From: Gammaproteobacteria bacterium
GTDB taxonomy: Bacteria; Pseudomonadota; Gammaproteobacteria; Xanthomonadales; SZUA-36
Reading direction: 5' to 3'
DNA length: 55,387 nucleotides
Assembly: GCA_030431095.1 (NCBI GenBank)
Contig: JAUIJU010000018.1
Span: forward strand, 1 to 55,387
Part shown: positions 8,757 through 17,703 of the stretch, in pieces
Layout of the letters: every line of letters begins with the position of its first letter
Position numbering within the stretch: the stretch's first letter is position 1
The notes under the pieces: generated by a model
Told to the model about the DNA's origin: nothing
The model's input: the letters and a program-made list of their open reading frames with translations, nothing else
Database searches by the model: none
Program-made: the position numbers and the translations under genes

Positions 8757-9758
8757 TCATTCGGGGTAAACCTGTTTCCAGTCGTTCTTCATGTCCACCA
8801 CCAGCCAGCCATTGTCACCGGCCAGGTCCAGGGCCTGGTCCAGCCGCCCCATGTGGGACTCGCGGTCGTAGGAAAACTCGCGTTCTTCGTCGGTGTGGTG
8901 AACGATCAGGCCGAAACGCGCCGAGGTGTCGTCCTCGCCGCGTGGAACGGTGGTGTACTGCAGCATCTGCAGGTCGCCGTCGGAATTGCCGGCCGCGAAT
9001 ATGGGGCGCTTGCCGATGTGGCGATAAATGCCCACCGGTTTGCCGGCCTTGTCATCGAGCAGCATCAGCTTGCTGTCCTTGACGATGGTGGGCACCCCGT
9101 CGCGCATTTCGAAGTGGGCATCGAGCGTGGAGCCGATGACCTGTTCCGGTGGAATGCCGTAGGCCTCCTCGGAAAACACCCGTACGAAATCGATGCCGCC
9201 GCCGGACACGATGAAGGTCTTGAAGTCATTCGCGCGCAGGTAGTCGAGCAATTCCAGCATGGGCTGAAACACCATGTCGAGATAGCGCCGGTCCTTCTGC
9301 GGATGCTTCGCTGTCGCCAGCCACTGGCCCACCGACTGGCGGAATTCTTCCGATGTCAGTCCGCCATGGGCTTCGAACAGCATCTTGATCACGGCTTCTT
9401 CGCCGGCGGACATCATGCCGGCCATGTCACCAGCAATGGCGCTCCTGTACGGCTCGGTCTCGTGCCACTCCGGATGGTCAGCGGCCTGCGCACGGATGCG
9501 CTCCAGCGCCCAGATTCCCTGGAAATACAGGGGTTGCTCGCTCCACAGACATCCGTCATTGTCAAACGTCGCGATGCGGTCGGCAGGCGCCACGAAATCA
9601 GGGGACTCGATGTCGGTGACACGTTCCACGAATTCAATGATGGCGTCGCGGGCCGGACCGTCATGCCACGACGGCAAAGACTCGTTTGCCTGGACGGGCT
9701 TCAGGGCCGTCAAGGCGATCACGGTGGAGACAAGCAATGCTGACTTGAGATTGACCAT
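8757..9758 (-). CDS. secreted HAD-superfamily phosphatase-like hydrolase
   Basis: The chosen ATG at 9758 has an AAGGAGG ribosome site 7 nt upstream and begins a signal peptide (ALLVSTVIALTALKPVQA), giving 333 residues. The frame is open further upstream without homology-like content. HAD motifs: I, D66-N-D68-G (TFDNDGCLW); II, FIVSGGGIDF; III, a Lys in VKDSKLML; IV, FAAGNSDGDLQML. The cap is a helical insert between motifs I and II (HPEWHETEPYRSAIAGDMAGMMS), as in phosphoserine-phosphatase-like members. The export signal and the sulfatase next door suggest a periplasmic phosphomonoesterase in a sulfate/phosphate-ester salvage unit, by inference. The divergent AraC gene may control the pair. 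Confidence 0.85.
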   Translation of the reverse strand: MVNLKSALLVSTVIALTALKPVQANESLPSWHDGPARDAIIEFVERVTDIESPDFVAPADRIATFDNDGCLWSEQPLYFQGIWALERIRAQAADHPEWHETEPYRSAIAGDMAGMMSAGEEAVIKMLFEAHGGLTSEEFRQSVGQWLATAKHPQKDRRYLDMVFQPMLELLDYLRANDFKTFIVSGGGIDFVRVFSEEAYGIPPEQVIGSTLDAHFEMRDGVPTIVKDSKLMLLDDKAGKPVGIYRHIGKRPIFAAGNSDGDLQMLQYTTVPRGEDDTSARFGLIVHHTDEEREFSYDRESHMGRLDQALDLAGDNGWLVVDMKNDWKQVYPE

Positions 9759-9796
9759 GTGAATTGTCCTCCTTGGGTGCTCGTCCGGCCTTCGAA

Positions 9797-9892
9797 TCAG
9801 CGCAGGAACCGCGCGAACAGGACGCCACGCACCACCGGAATGCCGGACGGCGCAACGAATGTGAACAGGAAGCGGTTGCTGATGTCGGTCAC
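9797..9892 (-). other. possible short ORF or gene remnant upstream of the HAD gene
   Basis: The minus-strand frame ending at 9797 codes a plausible protein-like C-terminus (NRFLFTFVAPSGIPVVRG, then VLFARFLR). From the GTG at 9892 it would be 31 residues; the frame stays open further into the divergent AraC gene. It ends 38 bp before the HAD start codon. It could be a decayed gene end or a small co-transcribed peptide. No homologue is recognised. Confidence 0.2.
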
Positions 9893-10003
9893 GTTCCCCC
9901 CGGAACCTGGCACCCGGTATTGTCCGATCAGGCGAACCCGGGCCAATAGACGAACTAAAGGGTAGACTATCGAACATGAACTCGCTATCCGATTTCCGAA
10001 ACT

Positions 10004-10993
10004 TTGCCGCCCGCTGACACTCTGGACGGCGTCGCGCTGAGCTACCAGCGCCATGTGCGCCAAAACTGTGACCCGGAAGAACTTTCTTCGGTAATCGATG
10101 GAACCCACATGCGTCACCGGGTATTGCCCGGCGGCAGCCTGGAGGCGGATGTCGAACAAATGCAACTGGGCGCCGGCATCCTCCAGAAGGGGAACTACGG
10201 GATGGCGGTCCGCGCGGACGGCGCATGGCCCCGCGGCGCCATCACCGTCGGACTCATCGTGTCCGCCCCGGAGTCGACAACGGTCAACGGCGTCAGGTGT
10301 GGAAAGGGTAGTGTGCAGCTATACAGCGAGGCGTGTGACTTGAGTTACCGGGCCCCTCCCGGCACAGCCTGGATGGCTTACTGCGTCGACCGTGAGCGAT
10401 TTCAGACCCTGGCGCAAACGCTCAACGGGATGCCCCTGCCCGTTCCGGAACGTGGCTTGATGACCTACCACCTGGGACCCGTTGCCGCGCAGCAAATTCT
10501 CTCACCGCTCAATTCCCTGCTGCTGCTGGCCCGCGGGCAACGAATCCAGAGGACCAACGACCCGGTCGTCAGAAACCTCGAGGACGAGTTACACCTGGCC
10601 CTGGCGCAGGCGGTCCAGGCCGGCGGCATCAAGTCGGAATACAGCCTGTCCCGGCGACCGGCGCGTTGCCATGCCCTGATGCGTCGCGCCGAAGAGTTTC
10701 TGCGGGCCTTCCCGTCGGACGCCTTTTCGCTGGAGTCCCTGGCGCGGGCAACCGGCGCCAGCGGCCGTATGCTCGAGTACCATTTCCGACGCCAGTACGG
10801 GATCACGCCGGTGGCCTGGAATCGCAGCATGAAACTGAACGAAGCCCACGCCGACCTGAAGCGGCTCAGGCCGGGAGATCGGCGCATCAGTGACATCGCG
10901 ACACGTTGGGGATTTTCTCACTTTGGTCGCTTCGCGCGGGAGTACCGCAGGCTCTTTGGCGAATCCCCCAGCCAGACCCTGCAACGGAGCTGA
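10004..10993 (+). CDS. AraC family transcriptional regulator
   Basis: This 329-residue protein starts at TTG 10004. An in-frame stop at 9977 rules out a longer start, and no ATG precedes the conserved region; the ATG at 9976 is in another frame and opens only 13 codons. The N-terminal part (to about 220) is a sensor domain of the cupin-like type. The C-terminal part has the two helix-turn-helix units of AraC: SLESLARATGASGRMLEYHF (first) and DIATRWGFSHFGRFAREYRRLFGESP (second), about residues 240-327. It is divergent from the HAD/sulfatase pair, which makes that pair the most likely target. The inducer is unknown. Confidence 0.85.
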   Translation: MPPADTLDGVALSYQRHVRQNCDPEELSSVIDGTHMRHRVLPGGSLEADVEQMQLGAGILQKGNYGMAVRADGAWPRGAITVGLIVSAPESTTVNGVRCGKGSVQLYSEACDLSYRAPPGTAWMAYCVDRERFQTLAQTLNGMPLPVPERGLMTYHLGPVAAQQILSPLNSLLLLARGQRIQRTNDPVVRNLEDELHLALAQAVQAGGIKSEYSLSRRPARCHALMRRAEEFLRAFPSDAFSLESLARATGASGRMLEYHFRRQYGITPVAWNRSMKLNEAHADLKRLRPGDRRISDIATRWGFSHFGRFAREYRRLFGESPSQTLQRS

Positions 10994-11081
10994 AGGGACA
11001 AGCCGGCGACGGAGGCGTTGTTGCTCCGTCCCTCGAGGGAAGCCTATGATCAGGGAACACCTGATCACGGAGAACCGGCTC

Positions 11082-11678
11082 ATGAGTGACCTGCACCCCA
11101 CCCCCCCGGACGCCGCCGACGTGCGCCAGTTCTGCAAACGCACCTGGTGGATGTTCCTGATCGGCGGCATCGCCTCCGTCGCCTTCGGCGTCCTGGCCTT
11201 CTTGCAGCCGGGCATCGCGCTGCTGGTGCTCAGCATCTGGTTCGCCGCTTTTCTGCTGGTGGACGGCATCGCCAACCTGGCGGGCGCCATCAGCCACCGT
11301 GACAAGGACGGCTGGGTGCTGGCCGCCATCATGGGCGTGTTGGGCATCCTGATCGGCGGCTACCTGCTGGTTGTTCCGCCGGTGTCCATGGTGGCCTTCG
11401 TCTACACCGTGGCGTTCTTCGCCATGATCGTCGGCGTCACCCTGCTGATGATGGGTTGGAAAATTCGCAAGGAAACCACTCGCGAATGGGTGCTCTATCT
11501 CAACGGCGCCTTGTCCGTGCTGTTCGCGTTGCTGTTGTTCTTCCGCATCGAACTGGGTGGCCTGACACTGATCTACCTGGTGGCGTTCTGGGCCATTGTC
11601 ATCGGCGCATTGCGCATCGTGTTCGCGCTCAAGGCGCGCAGCCTGGTGCGCGAGATGGCGGGCTCGGGCACCGGCTGA
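11082..11678 (+). CDS. HdeD/DUF308 family membrane protein
   Basis: From ATG 11082 the protein has 198 residues. An in-frame ATG at 11046 with a GAGGGA site 5 nt away is an alternative that adds 12 residues. Six hydrophobic segments are visible in paired order: WWMFLIGGIASVAFGVLAF, GIALLVLSIWFAAFLLVDG, GWVLAAIMGVLGILIGGYLLV, VAFVYTVAFFAMIVGVTLLMM, LNGALSVLFALLLFF and LIYLVAFWAIVIGALRIVF. This is the HdeD family of inner-membrane proteins, linked in enterics to acid resistance but widely distributed. It follows the AraC regulator on the same strand with an 88-bp gap. Confidence 0.88.
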   Translation: MSDLHPTPPDAADVRQFCKRTWWMFLIGGIASVAFGVLAFLQPGIALLVLSIWFAAFLLVDGIANLAGAISHRDKDGWVLAAIMGVLGILIGGYLLVVPPVSMVAFVYTVAFFAMIVGVTLLMMGWKIRKETTREWVLYLNGALSVLFALLLFFRIELGGLTLIYLVAFWAIVIGALRIVFALKARSLVREMAGSGTG

Positions 11679-11690
11679 GCGTCGTCCGGC

Positions 11691-12542
11691 TTAGCGCGGA
11701 TAGAGCAGCACCACCATGGCCCGGAAACCCAATCCATCGGGCCCTCCGTCCGTGCTCTCGAGGTAGTAGCGTGGGCCCGCCATGAACTGAACGGTCTGAT
11801 TTCCGATACGGGTGACCTTGGCGACAAAGGCGCCCGCCGGCACGCTCCATTGCTCGCTCTCCCAGTCTTAGGTGGCTTCGGCCTGCAGGATGAAACTCCA
11901 TCCGGAGGGCGTGGTGTAGTTCGCGAAGGGCTGCAGGAAGGTGGCATTGATGTCGGCGTCGCCAGAGCCGCCCCCCACCGACACGATGTGGTTGGCCAGG
12001 CCGCCAAAAGTGATGGGGCCTTGCTGTTTCAGGGCCACGGCGGTAGGGCCAACACCCCAGCGGTCACCGCCGAGCAGATCGTCGGTGGCCGTCGGCAGCA
12101 GGAAAACGGGGCCGGCGCCCCATATCCAGCCGCTGTCGGTGGGTTCCTTGGGCGAGAAAAACAGGCTTTGCACGGTGTCGCCGATGCCGAACTGGCTCCC
12201 GGCGCCGGGAAAGATGTCTTCCTGGTCGATGATCGGCACGATGGTCCGGCTGATCAGGTTCCAGTCGTCGTTCAGCTCGACAGGAATGACCGGCTGCACA
12301 TTCAACGTCCAGCGATCACCGCCGTTCACCGGTCCGATGTCGTCGTCCCAGTTGAACTGGAACGGCACCGAGATCAGTGAAGCGATGGGGTTGGCCAGTT
12401 GCTTGGCCAGGTCCTCGGCGCTTTGCTGGGCCACCGTGGGAAATGCCCAGGCAAGGGCCAGGCACAGGGCAGTCCCCCGTAGCAGGAGCCGACCCGGGCG
12501 GAAACGGGCCGAACAGGCAGAACGGTTGTTTGTCTGACGCAT
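11691..12542 (-). pseudogene. outer-membrane transporter-like gene with in-frame nonsense codon
   Basis: The frame runs from ATG 12542 and hits TAA at 11868-11870 after 224 codons. It continues in the same frame without another stop to TAA 11691-11693. The post-stop segment reads as the normal end of the family (DWESEQWSVPAG, then strands ending in VVLLYP). The stop falls where a Tyr is expected in a YDWE turn, so a single TAC/TAT to TAA change explains it. The family is the short signal-peptide-bearing outer-membrane protein often mislabelled neuromedin U. The start shares one base with the DUF3604 stop codon, so the two are translationally coupled. A nonsense mutation, readthrough or a sequence error are all possible. 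Confidence 0.75.
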
Positions 12543-14461
12543 CAGGGCGTGTACCAGATCGGTGAAGTGTAGGCGCGTTCCTGGTGGATACCGCTGTCGC
12601 CCGCCACCAGGTCGACGCCGTAGAACTTCGCGTCGTGAGCGGTCCAGCGTGGCGTCGGAATTTCCAGAACGCGCACGTAGTAAAAGGCGCGCAGCCCGGG
12701 ATCGAAATCCGGGTCCTGCCAGACCGTGATCATCTCCGTGGCGCCGATGGTGTTGCTCCAGGTGGCGCTTTCGAGGTCCACGGTGTTCCCCACGGGGGCA
12801 GTCGCGCGTCCATCCTCGCCGATCACACGATCATCCGAGACGGCCACGTCGTAGATCCGCTCCTGGCGCTCGCCGTCGTCATCCACCCAGCCCTTGACCA
12901 CCTGGACGCGGTCGAGGTTGGCGCCGATGGGGTCTTTGAGCGCGGCCACCAGGAAGGTGGGCGCGGCCCCGTCCGGGGCACTGGACAGGTCACCGCCCAT
13001 GGGCACGCCCTTGCGGTAGCCCACGGCGGCGGGCTGCCGGGTTTTCGTGTCCGCGTCCTCGAACTCCCAGCCGCCGAAGAAGCGCACCAGCATGCGTGGC
13101 CCAGTGGTGGCGTAGGTCTCCTTGCGGGCCATGGCGTCGAACAGGGCCTCGCGGGTATTGTCCTCAGCCCACACGGCCGCGTAGCCCGAGGCGAGGGTCT
13201 CCCAGCCCAGGATGGCCAGTTCGCCGAACTGGGCGAAGGGATGTTCCATGCGCTGCGGGCCAGGTTCGGAGCCGGAGTGCTTGCCAAAGAAATTGTCGTC
13301 GTCGGCGGTGGCCAGGGAGGTGTGGCTGTCCGTGGAGCCGACCATGCCGAACTTGTAGGGATTGGTGCCGAGGCGGTCTTCCAACTGCAGGCCCAGCTGC
13401 AGGGCGCTGCGGGCGTACTCGTGCAGCAGCATGTCGTCGGTCTTCGGCTCGCTGAGATTCAGGTTGCCCTTGTCCCAGGTGCCGTAATCAGCAAACTCAT
13501 CGTTGGGAGAAAGAAACGGGTGGGTTTCACCGTCACCCTTGATCTGGGTGACCTCGTAAAGCGGCTCCCATTTTGCACGCGTCTCGACGTACTCTTTTGT
13601 GACGCGTTTTCCGGTGACGTGGTTGATTTCCGGAAACATGAGACCGTTGGACAGGTTACCGTTGTGGGCGATGGCCAGAACGTTTCCGCCGGTCTTGTCT
13701 TCGTAAGCCTGCAGGATCTGCCACAGGTACTCCGGGTCGGTACTGCCCTGGGGCGAGTAAGTCGTGGCAGGCACGGTCTGTCTCGCCTTGTCGGCACCGT
13801 CGCGGTAGACCACCACGCGGTGCAGGTTCTGACCCGGCGGCACCTGCGAGGTCCACTCGTAACCAATGAAGGCGGTGAAGCGGCCCGGCTCATTGTACTT
13901 TTCGGCCGCGGCGATGGTCTTCTCCCAGGACGATCGATAGGCGGTTCCGTCCGGCCAGTACATCAGCGCATCAGGGAAGGTGCCACGGGAGAAGGAGTCG
14001 ATGATCTCGTAGGCCACGGCGACGCCCTCCCCGGCCTGGATCTTGTCATACCACTCGCGACCCTTGGCGTCGGACAGGATATCCGGATCGCCGGCATTCA
14101 TGTCCGGGAAAAAGCCCATGTTGTCCGAATGATCGGCCACCACCAGGAAATCCAGGGGTCGCGCCAGCCGCGCGCGACCGCCGGCGGTGGCGCGCACTTC
14201 CTCACCACGGGCGAATCGGTAGGCGTCCTCCGGTCCCAGCCGGTTGCCGAAGGCGCCAGCGTCCATGGAAAACGAGGTGTGCAAGTGCGTGTCGCCCCAG
14301 TACACCCGGTTGGGCACGGCGCCGCCGGCATAGGGTGAATAAGGGCGCTCCGCAGCCTGCTTCAGGGTCTCGTCGGTAGGGGTGCCGACGTCCTGGGCAA
14401 ATACGGCGGGTGTTGCCAGGATAAGGACCAGGGAGAGCAGTCGTTTCAAATCAATCGCCAT
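12542..14461 (-). CDS. DUF3604 domain secreted protein
   Basis: This 639-residue protein has a signal peptide (LLSLVLILATPAVFA). DUF3604 landmarks occur in order: WGDTHLHTSFSMDAG (His-rich metal-site start, PHP-like), FLVVADHSDNMGFF, FIGYEWTS, LAIAHNGNLSNG, VGSTDSHTSLATADDDNFFGKH, and AAVWAEDNTREALFDAMARKETYATTGPRM. The arrangement of His and Asp residues suggests a metal-dependent hydrolase of the PHP/amidohydrolase type, but the family's activity is not established. A good TGATG junction couples it to the downstream outer-membrane gene, suggesting that an exported enzyme and an outer-membrane partner are made together. Confidence 0.88.
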   Translation of the reverse strand: MAIDLKRLLSLVLILATPAVFAQDVGTPTDETLKQAAERPYSPYAGGAVPNRVYWGDTHLHTSFSMDAGAFGNRLGPEDAYRFARGEEVRATAGGRARLARPLDFLVVADHSDNMGFFPDMNAGDPDILSDAKGREWYDKIQAGEGVAVAYEIIDSFSRGTFPDALMYWPDGTAYRSSWEKTIAAAEKYNEPGRFTAFIGYEWTSQVPPGQNLHRVVVYRDGADKARQTVPATTYSPQGSTDPEYLWQILQAYEDKTGGNVLAIAHNGNLSNGLMFPEINHVTGKRVTKEYVETRAKWEPLYEVTQIKGDGETHPFLSPNDEFADYGTWDKGNLNLSEPKTDDMLLHEYARSALQLGLQLEDRLGTNPYKFGMVGSTDSHTSLATADDDNFFGKHSGSEPGPQRMEHPFAQFGELAILGWETLASGYAAVWAEDNTREALFDAMARKETYATTGPRMLVRFFGGWEFEDADTKTRQPAAVGYRKGVPMGGDLSSAPDGAAPTFLVAALKDPIGANLDRVQVVKGWVDDDGERQERIYDVAVSDDRVIGEDGRATAPVGNTVDLESATWSNTIGATEMITVWQDPDFDPGLRAFYYVRVLEIPTPRWTAHDAKFYGVDLVAGDSGIHQERAYTSPIWYTP

Positions 14462-14644
14462 GGTGTCCTCCTAGTTTGGACCAGCCGCAAAGGGCGTCAT
14501 CCTATGTCCAGACTATAGATCTTTCGCGCGGCATCGGCACCCACAGATAGCCTGCCCTGGGGTGACCTTCGACGCATGGGGCTTCACGTTGCCTGTGGTA
14601 CCCTGCCCGCCTTTTCCGAATACCCCCCGGAGTGACCCCGAATC

Positions 14645-17596
14645 ATGCAACGCACCAGACTCTCCCTCATTCTTTCCACCGCGCTGCTGGCCGCCTGTGG
14701 CCAGGGCCCGGACACGGCGCGGACCGATACGGCGCAGGCGCCGGAAACCGCCGCCCCCGCGGTTGCAGCCAGCGCCCTGCCCGCTGGTGTGACCCTGGTC
14801 GAGGAATTCGACGGCGCCGGCGCCGAGATCGCCATTCCCTACACGAAGTACCGGCTGGACAACGGCCTGACCGTGGTGCTGCACGAGGACCGCTCCGACC
14901 CGCTGGCACACGTTGACGTGACCTACCACGTCGGTTCCAACCGGGAGGATCCCGGCCGCTCCGGCTTCGCGCACTTTTTCGAACACATGATGTTCCAGGG
15001 CTCGGTCAACGTCGGCGACGAGCAGCACTTCAAGATCATCCAGGAAGCTGGCGGGACCTTGAACGGTTCCACCAACACCGACCGCACCAACTACTACGAG
15101 ACCATTCCGGCCAACCAGCTCGAGACCGTCCTGTGGCTCGAGGCGGACCGCATGGGCGTTTTCCTGGACGCGGTCACCGAGGAAAAATTCGAGGTGCAGC
15201 GCGAAACCGTCAAGAACGAACGAGGCCAGCGCGTGGACAACCAGCCGTACGGCCGTGCCCTGGAAACCATGTACGCGGCGACCTATCCGGATGGCCACCC
15301 CTATTCCTGGCCGGTAATCGGCTGGATCGAGGACCTGAACCGGGCTGACCTGACCGACCTGAAGCGCTTCTTCCTGCGCTGGTACGGTCCCAACAACGCC
15401 GTCCTGACCATTGGCGGCGACATCGATCCGGTACAAACCCTGGAATGGGTGGTGAAGTACTTCGGCCCGATTCCCGCCGGGCCGGAAGTCGATAATCTGC
15501 CGCCGCAGCCTGCGGAACTGGACGCCGACCGTTACGTGACGCTGGAGGACAACATCCACCTGCCCGCCCTGGCCCTGATGATTCCCACGGTGCACCGCAA
15601 CCACCCTGACGAGCCGGCCCTGGACGCGGCGGCCGAGATCCTTGGCCAGGGACAGGACTCCATGCTCTACCAGAGCCTGGTGCAGACCGGGCGCGCCGTG
15701 CAGGCCTCGGTCAGCCACGCCTGCAAGGAGCTGGCCTGCGAGATGTGGTTCATCGTGATCCAGAACCCCGCTTCCGGTGAAACCCTGGCGCAGATGGAAG
15801 AAGCCGTGCGCGAGACGCTGGTCGAGTTCGCCGAGCGCGGCGTCACCGAAGACGACCTGGTCAAGTTCAAGGCCGGCTACGAAGCCGGCCGCGTGTTCGG
15901 CCTGCAGTCGGTGGCCGGCAAGGTGTCCACCCTGGCTGCCTTCGAGACCTTCACCGGCAGCCCGAAAGGCATCGACGAGGAAATCAACAACTACCTGGCC
16001 GTCGAGACCGCCGACGTGCAGCGCGTGTTCGACGAATACATCGCCGCCAAGCCGGCCGTGATCCTGAGCGTGGTGCCCAACGGCCAGCCGCAGATGGCAG
16101 CCGCGCCGCAGAACTACGATTCGGAACGCACCATTCCCGAGAGCTACGGAGACGAAGGTGAACAACTGGCCCTGCGCCCGGTCAGCGACAGCTTCGACCG
16201 CAGCGTGCAGCCCACACCCGGTATGAACCCGCAAGTCACCTTGCCGGCCATCTGGGACGTGACCCTGGCCAACGGCATCCGCCTCCTGGCCGTACCCAAC
16301 GACGAGACGCCCACCGTGACCGTCCGCGCCGTGTTCCAGGTCGGTCAGCGCGACGAACCCCGTGGCAAAGCCGGTCTGACGGCCCTGATGACCAACCTGA
16401 TGGGTGAGGCCACCACCGAGCGCAGCGCGGCGGAATTCGCCGAGGCCCTGGGCCGCATCGGCGCCAGCGTCAGCGTCAGCCCGGGTGACTACGAGACCAC
16501 CGTCACCCTGAACGTCCTGGCCAAGCACCTGGACGAGGCCATGCCAATGATGCTGGAGCGCATCCTGAAGCCGGCCTTCACCGAGGAAGACTTCGCGCGC
16601 GTCAAGCAGCAGACCATCGAAGGCCTGCAGCAGGCGCGCAAGACCCCCAACGGACTGGCCAATCGCGCGCTGGGCGCGGTCATGCGCGGCGCCGAGCACC
16701 CGTTGTCCTACCCCACGGGCGGCTTGCCGGACACCGTGGCCAGCATTTCCCTGGATGACGTGAAGGCCTACTATGCGGCGCACTTCCCGCAGCACCTGAC
16801 CGGCGTCACGGTCAGCACCAGCCTGCCGCAGGAAGCCGTAGTGCAGGCCGTGGACGGCCTGGCTCAACTGGAAGTCACCGAACCGATTCGCCCGGCCATC
16901 GCCACGCTGGACCCGGTGATCGAAGGTCGCACGATTTACCTGGTGGACAAGGAGGGTGCGGCACAGTCCAGCCTGCGCACCGGGCAGCACGCCCTGCCCT
17001 ACGACGCGCTGGGTGACTACTACCGCGCATCCCTGGCCAATTTCCCGCTGGGTGGCAACTTCTCCAGCCGCATCAACCTGAATCTGCGCGAAGACAAGGG
17101 TTTCACCTACGGCGCGCGTACCTACATGATCGGCGAGCCGGAAGGCGGCGCCCACGTGTTCAGCTCCGAAGTCAACAAGGAAGCCACCGCAGCCGCCCTG
17201 CAGGAGGTGCTGACCGAGCTGGACCGTTACGACGCCGAGGGCATGACCGAGGAGGAATTCGACTACATGCGTTCGGCGATCGGCCAGCAGGAAGCACGCA
17301 ACTATGAAACACCGGGAGCGAAACTTGGCCTGCTCAACAACATCCTGCGTTATGACCTGCCGCTGGACTACCGCACGCAGCAGAACACCATCCTGCAGGA
17401 AAGCGATCGCGAGACCCTCAACCGCATCTTCAGCGAGGTTCTGGAGCCGGAAAACCTCAACATCGTGGTGGTCGGCGACAAGGCGACCGTGCAGGCGGAG
17501 CTGGAAGCCCTGGGTCTGCCCATCGTCGAACTTGACGAGGACGGCTTCGTGAAAGAACCCGAAACCCCCGCCGCCACCGGTACCGGCAGCCCCTGA
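14645..17596 (+). CDS. M16 family zinc metallopeptidase, lipoprotein
   Basis: This 983-residue protein has a lipobox (TALLAAC, Cys about 18), so it is probably periplasmic and membrane-anchored. The N-terminal M16 core carries the inverted zinc motif H110-F-F-E113-H114, with the downstream ligand in QRETVKNE (about 187-192). The pattern NGLTVVLHED at about 73 marks the first of the two M16 halves. The second half starts near residue 535 (TLANGIRLLAVPND), lacks the zinc motif, and contains the R/Y substrate-binding segment YGARTY. The length fits a two-repeat pitrilysin-type M16B peptidase of gammaproteobacteria. It is transcribed alone and ends at a clear terminator. Confidence 0.93.
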   Translation: MQRTRLSLILSTALLAACGQGPDTARTDTAQAPETAAPAVAASALPAGVTLVEEFDGAGAEIAIPYTKYRLDNGLTVVLHEDRSDPLAHVDVTYHVGSNREDPGRSGFAHFFEHMMFQGSVNVGDEQHFKIIQEAGGTLNGSTNTDRTNYYETIPANQLETVLWLEADRMGVFLDAVTEEKFEVQRETVKNERGQRVDNQPYGRALETMYAATYPDGHPYSWPVIGWIEDLNRADLTDLKRFFLRWYGPNNAVLTIGGDIDPVQTLEWVVKYFGPIPAGPEVDNLPPQPAELDADRYVTLEDNIHLPALALMIPTVHRNHPDEPALDAAAEILGQGQDSMLYQSLVQTGRAVQASVSHACKELACEMWFIVIQNPASGETLAQMEEAVRETLVEFAERGVTEDDLVKFKAGYEAGRVFGLQSVAGKVSTLAAFETFTGSPKGIDEEINNYLAVETADVQRVFDEYIAAKPAVILSVVPNGQPQMAAAPQNYDSERTIPESYGDEGEQLALRPVSDSFDRSVQPTPGMNPQVTLPAIWDVTLANGIRLLAVPNDETPTVTVRAVFQVGQRDEPRGKAGLTALMTNLMGEATTERSAAEFAEALGRIGASVSVSPGDYETTVTLNVLAKHLDEAMPMMLERILKPAFTEEDFARVKQQTIEGLQQARKTPNGLANRALGAVMRGAEHPLSYPTGGLPDTVASISLDDVKAYYAAHFPQHLTGVTVSTSLPQEAVVQAVDGLAQLEVTEPIRPAIATLDPVIEGRTIYLVDKEGAAQSSLRTGQHALPYDALGDYYRASLANFPLGGNFSSRINLNLREDKGFTYGARTYMIGEPEGGAHVFSSEVNKEATAAALQEVLTELDRYDAEGMTEEEFDYMRSAIGQQEARNYETPGAKLGLLNNILRYDLPLDYRTQQNTILQESDRETLNRIFSEVLEPENLNIVVVGDKATVQAELEALGLPIVELDEDGFVKEPETPAATGTGSP

Positions 17597-17616
17597 GCCG
17601 CCACTGGCGTTCTGAG

Positions 17617-17644
17617 AAAGCCCGCCGCCCGGCGGGCTTTTTTT
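17617..17644 (+). terminator. intrinsic terminator after the M16 peptidase
   Basis: A 10-bp stem (AAAGCCCGCC with GGCGGGCTTT), a GCCC loop and a run of T residues lie 20 bp past the peptidase stop codon. Confidence 0.9.
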
Positions 17645-17703
17645 ATGCCTCCCGTCCTGGCGGGAAGCTAGACTGATCCCGTGAGCAAACGTCGCACACC
17701 CGG

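Noticed and set aside
14513-17155. 880-codon open frame on the minus strand opposite the M16 peptidase gene
   Set aside because: It has the Gly/His/Gln/Val-rich composition of a reverse-strand shadow in GC-rich DNA, while the plus frame has zinc motif, lipobox and family segments.
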